The position numbers and the translations under genes were made by a program. A DNA stretch of 18,235 nt from JANQLC01 sp036881805 (GTDB lineage: Bacteria; Bacteroidota; Bacteroidia; Flavobacteriales; JANQLC01). Below are positions 1 to 9,849 of this stretch, one piece after another; the stretch's first letter is position 1, and each line of letters begins with the position of its first letter. The notes under the pieces are model-generated. The model worked only from the letters and a program-made list of their open reading frames with translations, did not search any database and was not told the origin of the DNA. The stretch lies in NCBI GenBank assembly GCA_036881805.1, contig JBAJNK010000023.1, positions 1 to 18,235 of the forward strand, read 5' to 3'.

Positions 1-7
1 AAAAGAT

Positions 8-697
8 ATGGCGAGATTGACAAAGAGGCGAAAGGAAGCGGAAGCTGAGTTGGAAAAGGGGAAATTGTATTCCCTGAGTGAGGCCGCTCGCTTGCTAAAA
101 GGCGTAACCCACGTGAAGTTCGATGCGACGGTCGACTTGGCTGTGCGCTTGGGCGTAGACCCCCGAAAGGCTGATCAGATGGTTCGCGGCGTGGTTACAC
201 TCCCCCATGGAACGGGTAAGGACGTGCGCGTATTGGCTTTGGTTACAGCTGATAAAGAATCGGAAGCCCGGACAGCTGGGGCGGATTTTGTCGGCTTAGA
301 CGACTGCATTGATCGGATTAAAGCCGGCTGGACCGCTTTCGATGTGGTGGTGACCATGCCCAGTGTAATGGGTAAAGTAGGCCCGCTCGGCCGAATTTTA
401 GGGCCGAGAGGTCTGATGCCCAATCCCAAGACCGGAACCGTCACCCTGAATATTGCCAGAGCGATTGCAGACGTGAAATCCGGTAAAATCGATTTTAAGG
501 CTGATCGGTACGGAATTGTACATGCATCGATCGGCAAAGCCTCCTTTGCGGCCGATAAAATTAGAGATAATGCCGCTGAATTGATTCAAACCTTGATCCA
601 GATGAAACCCGCAGCGGTAAAGGGTACCTATATGAAGTGCATCTATCTTTCCAGTACCATGAGCCCCAGTATTGCGGTTGAACCCAAATCCGTGTGA
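8..697 (+). CDS. rplA: 50S ribosomal protein L1
   Basis: Ribosomal protein L1, 229 aa, full length. It binds 23S rRNA at the L1 stalk, which moves deacylated tRNA out of the E site; in many bacteria it also represses its own rplK-rplA mRNA. The start MARLTKRRKEAEAELEKGK is the usual L1 N-terminus. The L1 signature GRILGPRGLMPNPKTGT lies around residues 127-145, followed by the conserved KSGKIDFKADRYGIVH segment. The ATG sits behind an A-rich leader (aaaagat) with no Shine-Dalgarno sequence, as is normal in Bacteroidota. rplK is expected immediately upstream, outside the window. rplJ starts only 5 nt after the stop, so any L10 leader control would have to overlap the 3' end of rplA or act elsewhere. 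Confidence 0.98.
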   Translation: MARLTKRRKEAEAELEKGKLYSLSEAARLLKGVTHVKFDATVDLAVRLGVDPRKADQMVRGVVTLPHGTGKDVRVLALVTADKESEARTAGADFVGLDDCIDRIKAGWTAFDVVVTMPSVMGKVGPLGRILGPRGLMPNPKTGTVTLNIARAIADVKSGKIDFKADRYGIVHASIGKASFAADKIRDNAAELIQTLIQMKPAAVKGTYMKCIYLSSTMSPSIAVEPKSV

Positions 698-702
698 TTG
701 AG

Positions 703-1227
703 ATGACAAGAGGAGAAAAATTGGCGGCAATTGAAGAGTTGAAGGCGTGCTTACGCGAGAACGACAATATCTATGTGACGGATATTTCCGGTTTGGATGC
801 TGCGCAGACGGCTGATTTGCGAAGGGCTTGTTTCAAGGCGAGCGTATCCCTATCGGTGGTCAAGAACACCTTGCTTAAAAAAGCGATGGCGGATACGGAT
901 ACGGATTTTGAGGAATTGTATGCGGTGCTCAAAGGAAATTCTGCGCTTATGCTAGCCGAAAGGGGCAATGCACCGGCTCGGGTGATCCAAAACTTTCGCA
1001 AGAAACGAGCGCGGCCTGTTCTCAAAGCGGCTTTCATCCATGCGGCCATTTACAAAGGCGACGAACAAATCGAAACCTTGGTTTCCATCAAATCGAAGGA
1101 AGAATTGATCGGCGATGTGATCGCCGCCTTGCAATCGGGTGTGTTGCAGGTAATTTCCGCTTTGAAAGGGCAGGGACAAAAACTGAGCGGTATACTCAAA
1201 ACCCTTTCTGAGCAAAGGGGGTCATAG
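703..1227 (+). CDS. rplJ: 50S ribosomal protein L10
   Basis: Ribosomal protein L10 (174 aa), base of the L7/L12 stalk; its C-terminal helix carries the L7/L12 dimers that recruit translational GTPases. The N-terminal rRNA-binding domain is recognisable from NIYVTDISGLDAAQTADLRR and VVKNTLLKKAM. The frame is open back to a GTG at 694, but the ATG at 703 gives MTRGEKLAAIEEL, which matches the common Bacteroidota N-terminus (MTREEK-like), so I use 703. It lies 5 nt after rplA and 48 nt before rplL, the standard gene order. In other bacteria the L10-L7/L12 complex represses translation of its own mRNA; no such structure is obvious here. Confidence 0.97.
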   Translation: MTRGEKLAAIEELKACLRENDNIYVTDISGLDAAQTADLRRACFKASVSLSVVKNTLLKKAMADTDTDFEELYAVLKGNSALMLAERGNAPARVIQNFRKKRARPVLKAAFIHAAIYKGDEQIETLVSIKSKEELIGDVIAALQSGVLQVISALKGQGQKLSGILKTLSEQRGS

Positions 1228-1275
1228 GTGGGCTTATATGTATCGAGTTAAATATATTGAGAAAACAGAGAAAAA

Positions 1276-1656
1276 ATGGCAGATTTAAAACAATTGGCTG
1301 AAGATTTGGTCAATCTTACGGTAAAAGACGTGAACGAATTGGCTGCAATTTTAAAAGACGAATACGGCGTTGAGCCTGCCGCAGCAGCGGTAGCTGTTGC
1401 CAATCCGGCAGCAGCGGGTTCGGATACCGATGCGGAAGAAGCGCAGCTCGAATTCGATGTCGTCCTCAAGGCACCCGGCTCCGCGAAATTAGCCGTGGTA
1501 AAATTGGTGAAGGAATTGACGGGAAAGGGCTTAAAAGAAGCCAAGGAAATGGTCGACACGGCCCCTACGGTCATCCGGGAAGCAGCGGCGAAGGACGATG
1601 CGGAAAGCTTGAAAAAGCAGCTCGAGGAATCGGGTGCTGAGGTCGAGTTAAAATAA
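1276..1656 (+). CDS. rplL: 50S ribosomal protein L7/L12
   Basis: Ribosomal stalk protein L7/L12 (126 aa), present as multiple dimers on L10 and needed to recruit and activate EF-Tu, EF-G and other GTPases. The N-terminal dimerisation helices (residues 1-33) are followed by an Ala-rich flexible hinge (about 34-55, with AAAAVAVANPAAAG). The C-terminal domain follows, with the conserved KLAVVKLVKELTGKGLKEAKEMVD segment that contacts GTPases. The leader before the ATG is strikingly A-rich (gaaaacagagaaaaa), which in Bacteroidota promotes high-level initiation without a Shine-Dalgarno sequence. This suits a protein needed in several copies per ribosome. rpoB follows after 44 nt that contain an AT-only palindrome. 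Confidence 0.98.
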   Translation: MADLKQLAEDLVNLTVKDVNELAAILKDEYGVEPAAAAVAVANPAAAGSDTDAEEAQLEFDVVLKAPGSAKLAVVKLVKELTGKGLKEAKEMVDTAPTVIREAAAKDDAESLKKQLEESGAEVELK

Positions 1657-1674
1657 TGCTCGTCGAATCGACTT

Positions 1675-1696
1675 TTATTTTTTAATTAAAAAATAA
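1675..1696. repeat. perfect 22-bp AT-only palindrome in the rplL-rpoB gap
   Basis: Nine-base arms (TTATTTTTT and AAAAAATAA) flank a central AATT, so all 22 bp are self-complementary. It ends 4 nt before the TTG start of rpoB. A second small inverted repeat, GTCGA-A-TCGAC, lies just upstream at 1662-1672. Together they look like a weak attenuator (short hairpin plus U-rich stretch) or a fold next to the rpoB initiation region, but an A-U-only stem is weak and chance in AT-rich DNA is possible. Role is inference. Confidence 0.5.
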
Positions 1697-1700
1697 TCCA

Positions 1701-4700
1701 TTGGCAGAGACTAAATCACCAGAGCGGATCAGTTTCGCTTCTATCAAAGCACCGGTGCGCTACCCCGATTTTTTGGATATTCAATTGAAGTCTTTTCAAG
1801 ATTTCTTTCAGCTCGATACCAAATCCGAAGCGCGCAAGTATGAAGGGTTGTACAAGACTTTTCAAGAAAACTTCCCCATCACGGATACCCGCAACCAGTT
1901 CGTATTGGAATTCTTGGATTACTTTGTCGACCCACCGCGCTACACCATTGCGGAGTGCATTGCGCGCGGGCTCACCTATAGCGTTCCGCTCAAAGCGCGT
2001 TTAAAGCTGTATTGTACCGATCCCGAGCACGAGGACTTTGAAACCATCGTACAAGATGTGTACTTGGGCGCCATACCCTATATGACGCCGAGCGGTTCCT
2101 TTATCATCAATGGTGCTGAGCGCGTTATCGTGTCTCAGCTTCACCGTTCTCCAGGGGTGTTTTTTGGACAGTCTTACCACGCCAATGGCACCAAGTTGTA
2201 CTCGGCACGGGTCATTCCTTTTAAAGGCTCGTGGATCGAGTTCGCTACGGATACCAACAATGTGATGTACGCCTACATCGATAGAAAGAAAAAGCTACCG
2301 ATGACGACGCTCCTCCGTGCGATTGGCTATGAGCACGACCGGGATATACTGGAGATCTTCGACCTGGCTGAAGCGGTTAAGGTGACGAGAGCCCAGTTGA
2401 AGAAAATATTGGGCCGCCCGATTGCCGCGCGTGTGTTGAAGACCTGGCACGAAGATTTTGTCGATGAAGATACAGGGGAAGTGGTTTCTATCGAGCGCAA
2501 TGAAATCGTACTCGACCGAGATACCGTCATACGAGAATCACACATGGACGACATTTTGGATGCGGGGGTCAAGACCATCCTTTTGCACAAGCAGGAAGCG
2601 GGGCAGCTCGGTGATTTTGCGATCGTATACAATACCCTCGCCAAAGACCCCACCAATTCAGAGAAGGAAGCCGTCGCATACATATACCGGCAGTTGCGCG
2701 GTTCAGAGCCGCCCGACGAGGAAACCGCCCGAGGTATCATCGACAAATTATTCTTCTCCGACCAGCGCTATAGCTTGGGGAACGTAGGCCGTTACCGAAT
2801 CAATAAAAAGCTGGCTCTCGCTGTGAGCCTGGATAAGCAAGTCCTCACGAACGCCGACATCATTTCTATCGTCAAGTACTTGATAGAATTGGTCAATTCC
2901 AAAGCCGAAGTGGACGATATCGATCACTTGTCCAACCGCCGGGTGCGCACGGTGGGTGAACAGCTCGCCAATCAGTTTGGCGTCGGCTTATCTCGTATGG
3001 CGCGCACCATTCGCGAACGCATGAATGTCCGTGACAACGAAGTATTTACGCCTATCGATTTGATCAACGCCAAAACCCTGTCTTCTGTGATCAATTCATT
3101 CTTTGGCACCAACCAGCTCTCGCAGTTTATGGATCAAACCAACCCGTTATCCGAGATTACGCACAAGCGCCGGATGTCGGCCTTGGGCCCGGGTGGTTTG
3201 TCGCGCGAACGCGCCGGTTTTGAGGTGCGCGATGTGCATTATACGCATTACGGTCGCCTTTGCCCGATCGAAACCCCCGAAGGCCCTAACATCGGCTTGA
3301 TCTCATCCCTATGCGTGTTTGCCAAGATCAATAAAATGGGCTTTATCGAGACCCCTTATCGCAAGGTGAAAGCCGGTCGTGTAGACCTTTCTGAAAAACC
3401 GGCTTACCTCACTGCTGAAGAGGAAGAAGGAAAGGTGATCGCACAAGCCAATGCCGTTTTGAACGATGCGGGAAAATTTGATTCGGATCGGATCAAGGCG
3501 CGCGACGAAGGCGATTTTCCGGTCGTGGAGCCCGATCGAGTGGATTACATGGACGTGACGCCCAACCAAATCGCTTCGATTTCGGCCTCTTTGATTCCGT
3601 TTCTCGAGCACGACGATGCCAACCGCGCTTTGATGGGATCCAATATGATGCGCCAAGCCGTCCCCCTATTAAAGACGGATTCGCCCATCGTAGGTACAGG
3701 TCTAGAGGCTCAAGTAGCCAGCGATTCCCGCATTTTGTTAAACGCCCAGGCCGATGGCGAGGTGGTTTACGTCGATGCAGAACGGATTAAAATCAAATAT
3801 GACCGCAGCGAAAATGAGCGTTTGGTCAGTTTTGATGACGACATAAAAGAATACGAACTCGTCAAGTTTAGAAAGACCAATCAGAGCACTTGTATCAACC
3901 TAAAACCGATTGTGAAATTGGGCGACTCGGTGAAAAAAGGCCAGGTTTTGTGCGAAGGCTATGCGACTCAGGGGGGCGAGCTGGCACTGGGTCAGAACCT
4001 GTTGGTCGCTTTCATGCCCTGGAAGGGATACAATTTTGAGGATGCCATCGTCATTTCAGAGCGCGTGGTTCGAGCCGATTTATTTACTTCCATTCACATC
4101 GATGAATATGCGCTAGATGTACGCGATACCAAATTGGGTATGGAGGAGTTGACGAGCGACATCCCCAATGTGAGCGAAGAAGCCATTCGAGAGTTGGATG
4201 AAAACGGTATGATTCGCGTCGGTGCTGAAGTGCAACCGGGCGATATTTTAATCGGAAAGATAACGCCCAAAGGTGAGTCCGACCCAACGCCTGAAGAAAA
4301 GCTGTTGCGAGCGATTTTCGGGGACAAGGCTGGCGATGTAAAAGATGCTTCCTTACGCGCATCCCCCTCATTGAATGGTGTGGTCATCGATAAAAAATTG
4401 TTCGAACGCAGCATTAAGGATAAGCATAGACGTGCGCGAGACAAGGTTGAAGTGGAACGCTTGGAAGCCGACTTTTACAAGCGGTTGTCCGCACTCCGCG
4501 AAGTATTGGTTGAAAAACTCTTCCAAATCGTTCAGGGAAAGACATCCCAGGGCGTACGAAACGACTTGATGGAAGCGGTCATTCCAAAGGGGGTGAAGTT
4601 TTCCCAAAAACTGCTCGGCAGCATTGACGATTACGTTCATCTGACCCACGGCACTTGGACGACGAGTAAGGCGAAAAACGATTTGATCGAGGAATTGCTC

Positions 4701-5519
4701 CACAACTATAAAATCCGTGTTAACGACCTGCAAGGCGTTTTGCGCCGCCGCAAGTTTAACATTTCCGTAGGCGATGAGCTCCCCCCAGGCGTCGTTAAGT
4801 TGGCCAAGGTCTATATCGCTAAGAAGCGCAAGCTGCGGGTTGGGGATAAAATGGCCGGCCGCCACGGCAATAAAGGTATCGTAGCGCGTATCGTTCGGGA
4901 AGCAGACATGCCTTTTTTAGACGATGGCACGCCGGTCGATATGGTGTTGAACCCCTTGGGCGTTCCTTCTCGTATGAATATCGGTCAGATTTACGAAACC
5001 GTGCTGGGGTGGGCGGGTAAGCGACTCGGTGAGCGGTACGCCACCCCCATTTTTGACGGTGCTTCCCTAGATCGAATCAACCGCTTGACCGATTTGGCCG
5101 GTATCCCGCGTTTTGGTAGTACCTACCTCTACGATGGTGGGACCGGTGAACGATTTGACCAACCCGCTACGGTCGGTGTGATTTACATGTTAAAATTGGG
5201 TCATATGGTAGATGACAAGATGCACGCTCGTTCCATCGGGCCTTATTCTTTAATCACCCAACAGCCACTCGGTGGAAAAGCCCAATTCGGCGGCCAGCGT
5301 TTCGGTGAGATGGAGGTTTGGGCGCTCGAGGCTTATGGTGCCGCCTACAGTTTGCGGGAGATGCTCACCGTAAAATCGGACGATGTGGTGGGTCGGGCTA
5401 AGGCCTATGAAGCCATCGTAAAAGGGGAAACCATGCCGGCGCCCGGCATCCCCGAGTCGTTCAACGTATTGCTGCACGAGATGCAGGGCCTGGCGCTCGA
5501 CGTGAGGCTGGAAGCGTGA
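1701..5519 (+). CDS. rpoB: DNA-directed RNA polymerase subunit beta
   Basis: Beta subunit of RNA polymerase, 1272 aa, full length for Bacteroidota. It forms one pincer of the clamp, binds the RNA-DNA hybrid and holds the rifampicin pocket. The start is TTG: the in-frame stop TAA at 1683-1685 leaves no ATG or GTG upstream, and the product MAETKSPERISFASIK...YPDFLDIQLKSFQDFF has a complete family N-terminus. The rifampicin region (about residues 467-500) reads QLSQFMDQTNPLSEITHKRR followed by MSALGPGG. The key Asp, His and Ser positions are wild type, so no resistance change is evident. The active-centre segment GDKMAGRHGNKG (about residue 1050) and the C-terminal EMEVWALEAYGAAY...MLTVKSDD region that contacts beta' are intact. 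rpoC follows after 29 nt. Confidence 0.98.
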   Translation: MAETKSPERISFASIKAPVRYPDFLDIQLKSFQDFFQLDTKSEARKYEGLYKTFQENFPITDTRNQFVLEFLDYFVDPPRYTIAECIARGLTYSVPLKARLKLYCTDPEHEDFETIVQDVYLGAIPYMTPSGSFIINGAERVIVSQLHRSPGVFFGQSYHANGTKLYSARVIPFKGSWIEFATDTNNVMYAYIDRKKKLPMTTLLRAIGYEHDRDILEIFDLAEAVKVTRAQLKKILGRPIAARVLKTWHEDFVDEDTGEVVSIERNEIVLDRDTVIRESHMDDILDAGVKTILLHKQEAGQLGDFAIVYNTLAKDPTNSEKEAVAYIYRQLRGSEPPDEETARGIIDKLFFSDQRYSLGNVGRYRINKKLALAVSLDKQVLTNADIISIVKYLIELVNSKAEVDDIDHLSNRRVRTVGEQLANQFGVGLSRMARTIRERMNVRDNEVFTPIDLINAKTLSSVINSFFGTNQLSQFMDQTNPLSEITHKRRMSALGPGGLSRERAGFEVRDVHYTHYGRLCPIETPEGPNIGLISSLCVFAKINKMGFIETPYRKVKAGRVDLSEKPAYLTAEEEEGKVIAQANAVLNDAGKFDSDRIKARDEGDFPVVEPDRVDYMDVTPNQIASISASLIPFLEHDDANRALMGSNMMRQAVPLLKTDSPIVGTGLEAQVASDSRILLNAQADGEVVYVDAERIKIKYDRSENERLVSFDDDIKEYELVKFRKTNQSTCINLKPIVKLGDSVKKGQVLCEGYATQGGELALGQNLLVAFMPWKGYNFEDAIVISERVVRADLFTSIHIDEYALDVRDTKLGMEELTSDIPNVSEEAIRELDENGMIRVGAEVQPGDILIGKITPKGESDPTPEEKLLRAIFGDKAGDVKDASLRASPSLNGVVIDKKLFERSIKDKHRRARDKVEVERLEADFYKRLSALREVLVEKLFQIVQGKTSQGVRNDLMEAVIPKGVKFSQKLLGSIDDYVHLTHGTWTTSKAKNDLIEELLHNYKIRVNDLQGVLRRRKFNISVGDELPPGVVKLAKVYIAKKRKLRVGDKMAGRHGNKGIVARIVREADMPFLDDGTPVDMVLNPLGVPSRMNIGQIYETVLGWAGKRLGERYATPIFDGASLDRINRLTDLAGIPRFGSTYLYDGGTGERFDQPATVGVIYMLKLGHMVDDKMHARSIGPYSLITQQPLGGKAQFGGQRFGEMEVWALEAYGAAYSLREMLTVKSDDVVGRAKAYEAIVKGETMPAPGIPESFNVLLHEMQGLALDVRLEA

Positions 5520-5548
5520 TGGATATTTAGTCGTTTGAGAAATAGGTT

Positions 5549-8500
5549 ATGGCTATGGGGATTAAGCACAATCAAAATACGAATTTTAATGAGATAGCCA
5601 TCGGTTTGGCTTGTCCGGAGACTTTGTTGCAGCGGTCTTATGGGGAGGTGGTTAAACCCGAGACCATCAATTACCGCACGCACAAGCCCGAACGCGACGG
5701 GCTGTTCTGCGAGCGCATTTTTGGACCGGTAAAGGATTACGAATGCGCTTGTGGCAAATACAAGCGCATTCGATATAAAGGCATCATCTGCGATCGTTGT
5801 GGCGTAGAGGTCACCGAGAAAAAAGTGCGCCGCGAGCGCGTTGGTCACATCAGTCTAGTCGTCCCCGTCGTGCACATTTGGTATTTCCGCTCCTTGCCCA
5901 ACAAGCTCGGATACTTGCTGGGCTTACCTTCCAAAAAATTGGATATGATCATTTACTACGAGCGGTATATAGTCGTTCAGCCGGGCATAGCCGAGCGCCC
6001 CGATGGGGAAGCCTTACAACCCATGGATTTCCTAACCGAAGAGGAATATCTCGACATCTCGGAATCCCTGCCCCCTGAAAACCAATACTTGGATGATGCC
6101 GATCCCAATAAGTTTATCGCCAAGATGGGGGCGGCGTGTTTGATTTACCTCTTGCAGCGTTTGGATATCGATGCCCTATCTTATGAATTGCGGCACAAAG
6201 CCCACCACGAGACTTCTAAACAGCGCCGCTTGGAGGCTTTAAAGCGGTTGCAAGTCGTCGAGGCTTTCCGAGAGGCGAATACCCGGGGGGAAAACAAGCC
6301 CGAATGGATGATTTTAAAAGTGATCCCCGTCATTCCGCCTGAATTGCGACCCTTGGTACCTTTGGATGGCGGCCGTTTCGCCACCTCGGATTTGAACGAT
6401 CTCTATCGCCGGCTCATCATTCGCAACAACCGCTTGAAACGCTTGATGGAAATCAAGGCGCCACAGGTCATCCTCAGAAATGAAAAACGCATGCTCCAAG
6501 AGGCTGTGGATTCGCTATTGGACAATACGAGAAAATTTTCTGCGGTTAAAACCGATTCGAATCGGCCGCTCAAATCGCTTTCCGACTCCTTAAAAGGAAA
6601 GCAAGGGCGATTCCGCCAGAACTTGCTCGGCAAACGGGTGGATTATTCGGCGCGCTCCGTCATCGTGGTCGGCCCGGAATTGAAACTGCACGAATGCGGC
6701 TTGCCCAAAGATATGGCTGCAGAGCTGTACAATCCGTTTATCGTCCGAAAACTAATCGAGCGGGGTATCGTCAAAACCGTAAAATCAGCCAAGCGCATTA
6801 TCAATAAAAAGGAGCCCGTCGTTTGGGATATTTTGGAAAATGTATTGAAGGGGCATCCCGTCTTGCTCAACCGAGCACCCACCTTGCACCGCCTGGGTAT
6901 TCAGGCTTTTCAACCCAAGCTGATCGAAGGAAAGGCCATTCAACTACACCCCTTGGTATGCACGGCCTTCAACGCGGACTTCGATGGCGACCAGATGGCG
7001 GTCCACGTGCCACTCGGCCCGGAAGCCATCTTAGAAGCCCAGTTGTTGATGCTATCCACGCACAACATCCGAAACCCGGCAAACGGCTCACCCACGCCGT
7101 ACCCTCTCAGGATATGGTACTCGGCTTGTACTACATGACCAAACCCCGGCGGTCGACAGCGCAATGCCCGTTAAAGGGGGAAAACGGCATTTTCTATTCG
7201 GCCGAAGAAGTGATCATCGCTTACAATGAAAATAAGGCAGCGCTGAATGCCACCATTAAGGTAATGGGGGCAGCGCCTGAAACCGGAAGGGCGAAATTGG
7301 TCGAAACCACCGTAGGCCGCGTTTTGTTCAACCAAGTGGTACCCCAAAAGATGGGTTTTATCAATCAGATTTTAACCAAAAAAGCGCTGCGTGAGATCAT
7401 CTCTGGTGTCCTTAAAAAAACAGATGTGCCGACGACGGCAAAATTCTTAGACGACATCAAAAATTTGGGTTATACCCACGCGTTCAAAGGCGGTTTGTCA
7501 TTTAGTTTGGGCGACATTATCGTCCCGCAGGAAAAGGAAGAGATGACGAGAGCCGCCGATCGGCAGGTGGATTCCATCTCGGCGAACTACAATATGGGCT
7601 TGATTACGAATAACGAGCGTTACAATCAAGTGATCGATGTGTGGACGAGCACCAATGCCCAGATTACCCGGCTCACCATGAACCGCTTGGCGTCCGACAA
7701 CCAAGGGTTCAATTCCGTTTACATGATGTTGGATTCGGGGGCGCGGGGATCGAAGGAACAGATTCGGCAGCTGGCCGGTATGCGCGGGTTGATGGCCAAG
7801 CCGCAAAAGTCTGGCACGAGTGGACAAGAGATCATCGAAAACCCGATTACTTCAAACTTTAGGGAAGGGCTTTCGATCTTAGAGTATTTTATTTCGACCC
7901 ATGGTGCGCGTAAAGGACTGGCGGATACCGCTTTAAAAACAGCTGATGCCGGGTACTTGACCCGTCGTCTGGTCGATGTATCCCAAGATGTGGTCATCCG
8001 TGAATCGGATTGCGGCACCTTGCGGGGGTTGGAAGTGACCGCTTTGAAAAAGAATGAAGAGGTGATCGAGCCGCTTTTCGACCGCATTCTCGGCCGGGTA
8101 GCCTTACGCGATGTGTATCATCCCCAAACCGATGAATTGATCGTCCCGGCTGGCTCACAAATCGGAGAAAGTACGGCACGAGCGATTGAAGCAGCCGGGA
8201 TTGAACGCGTAGAAGTGCGCTCCCCTTTGACTTGTGAATCCAAGAATGGGATTTGTGCCAAATGTTATGGACGCAATCTGTCGACGGGAAAGATGGTTCA
8301 AAAAGGGGAAGCGGTCGGTGTCATCGCCGCGCAATCCATTGGCGAACCCGGTACACAGCTCACCTTGCGCACTTTCCATGTGGGTGGTACGGCCGGTCAT
8401 GTGGCGGAAGCGTCACAAATCGTCGCCAAGCGAGGCGGTCGGGTGGAATTCGATGATTTGAAAACCGTCTTGGGTCGAGATGGTGAAGGCCATGCGGTGG

Positions 8501-9849
8501 ATGTGGTGATTTCGCGCTCTGCCGAGATGAAATTGATCGACCTGAATCGCAAAAGCGTAGTGGCCACAGCCCATATCCCTTATGGTTCCTTTTTAAGGGT
8601 AAGAGATGGGGACGAGCTAAAGAAGGGTACGACGGTTTGCAACTGGGATCCGTACAACGGTGTGATTATCGCTGAAACCGCTGGCAAGGTTAAGTTCGAT
8701 AACATCATTCAAGGAAATACCTTTGTCGTAGAGATCGACGAGCAGACCGGGTTTCAAGAAAAGGTGATCACCGATTCCAGGGGCAAGCGCCTCATCCCTT
8801 CCCTATCGGTACTCGGCAGCGGGGATGCCGTGTTGAAAGTCTATAACTTACCGGTAGGCGCACACATAGTCGTCGGGGATGGCGAGGCGATTCAGGCCGG
8901 AAAAACCTTGGTGAAAATACCGCGTAAGTCTGCCAAGGCAGGCGACATTACCGGTGGGTTGCCCCGTGTGACCGAGCTGTTTGAAGCCCGCAACCCATCT
9001 AATCCGGCCGTGGTCTCCGAGATTGACGGGGTCGTGTCCTTCGGTAAGATTAAGCGCGGTAACCGCGAGGTGATCATCGAGAGTAAAGCCGGTGAGGTGA
9101 AGCGGTATCTCGTCAAACTCTCCAACCAAATACTGGTTCAAGAGAACGACTTCGTCCGTGCGGGCATGCCGCTTTCCGATGGGGCTATAACGCCCAGAGA
9201 TATATTGGCCATCAAGGGGCCTACGGCAGTTCAGGAATATTTGGTCAATGGCGTACAAGAAGTGTATCGCCTACAAGGGGTTAAGATCGACGACAAGCAC
9301 TTCGAGGTGATCGTGCGTCAAATGATGCAAAAGGTCGAGATTCAAGATTCCGGCGATACCCATTTCTTAGATACTAAGGTGGTTCACAAGAACGATTTTA
9401 TGGCGGAAAACGATCGGATCTACGATTTGAAAGTCGTAGAAAACCCAGGTGGCTCCACCCGTTACCAGTCGGGACAAATGATCACGCCGCGTGAGCTGCG
9501 CGATGAGAATTCACTGCTTCGCCGTGCGGACAAAGATTTGATCACGGCTCGCGATGCGGTTCCCGCCACGGCCATGCCGGTGTTACAGGGTATTACCCGG
9601 GCTTCCCTGCAAACCAAATCCTTTATGTCGGCCGCCTCTTTCCAGGAGACCACCAAAGTATTGAGTCAAGCTGCTGTCAGCGGTAAGGTCGACGCTTTAG
9701 AAGGCTTAAAGGAGAACGTCATCGTGGGACACAAGATTCCCGCTGGTACCGGCTTGAGAGTATACGAAGACATCACAGTAGGTGCCAAGGCAGACTACGA
9801 TCCGACCACAGTAGCTTTTGAAGCTGAAGTAGGCGAAAAATTGCGATGA
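5549..9849 (+). CDS. rpoC: DNA-directed RNA polymerase subunit beta', interrupted by a one-base deletion
   Basis: Beta' subunit of RNA polymerase, about 1433 aa if one base is restored. The N-terminal zinc finger (CACGKYKRIRYKGIICDRCG, about residues 70-90) and the catalytic Mg-binding loop NADFDGD (D477, D479, D481) are in the first frame. The trigger-loop region SGARGSKEQIRQLAGMRGLM and the second zinc site (CGTLRG plus CESKNGICAKC) are in the second. Frame 1 runs to a TGA at 7136-7138 but loses homology after NPANGSPT; the frame ending at 9849 resumes with VPSQDMVLGLYYMT. Inserting one G at about 7096 (ACGCC to ACGGCC) gives the normal family sequence GSPTAVPSQDMVLG. Everything else is intact, and an essential gene cannot be lost, so a sequencing or assembly error is most likely. 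The last four bases overlap the DUF3467 start (ATGA). Confidence 0.93.
7085..7104 (+). other. frameshift site in rpoC (probable missing G)
   Basis: Homology switches from the frame of 5549 to the frame of 9849 between codons for NGSPT and VPSQD. The simplest repair is one extra G after the ACG at 7094-7096, turning the junction into ACG GCC GTA CCC (T-A-V-P). A GG dinucleotide read as a single G is a plausible base-calling error. No X-XXY-YYZ slippery heptamer is visible at the junction, which argues against programmed -1 frameshifting. Confidence 0.85.

Noticed and set aside
3099..3200. Possible rifampicin-resistance substitutions in RpoB
   Set aside because: The only difference from the Escherichia coli pattern in the cluster core that stands out, Thr in QTNPLSE, is normal in Bacteroidota; the key Asp, His and Ser positions are unchanged.
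4368..4865. 165-codon open frame on the - strand inside rpoB
   Set aside because: It is antisense to a highly conserved rpoB region, has no recognisable protein features, and is a by-product of rpoB codon usage.
6823..7100. Long open frame upstream of the second rpoC part, which could be read as a separate gene starting at 6823
   Set aside because: Its first 90 or so residues are the out-of-frame shadow of the conserved beta' catalytic core; homology in this frame begins only at the frameshift near 7096.
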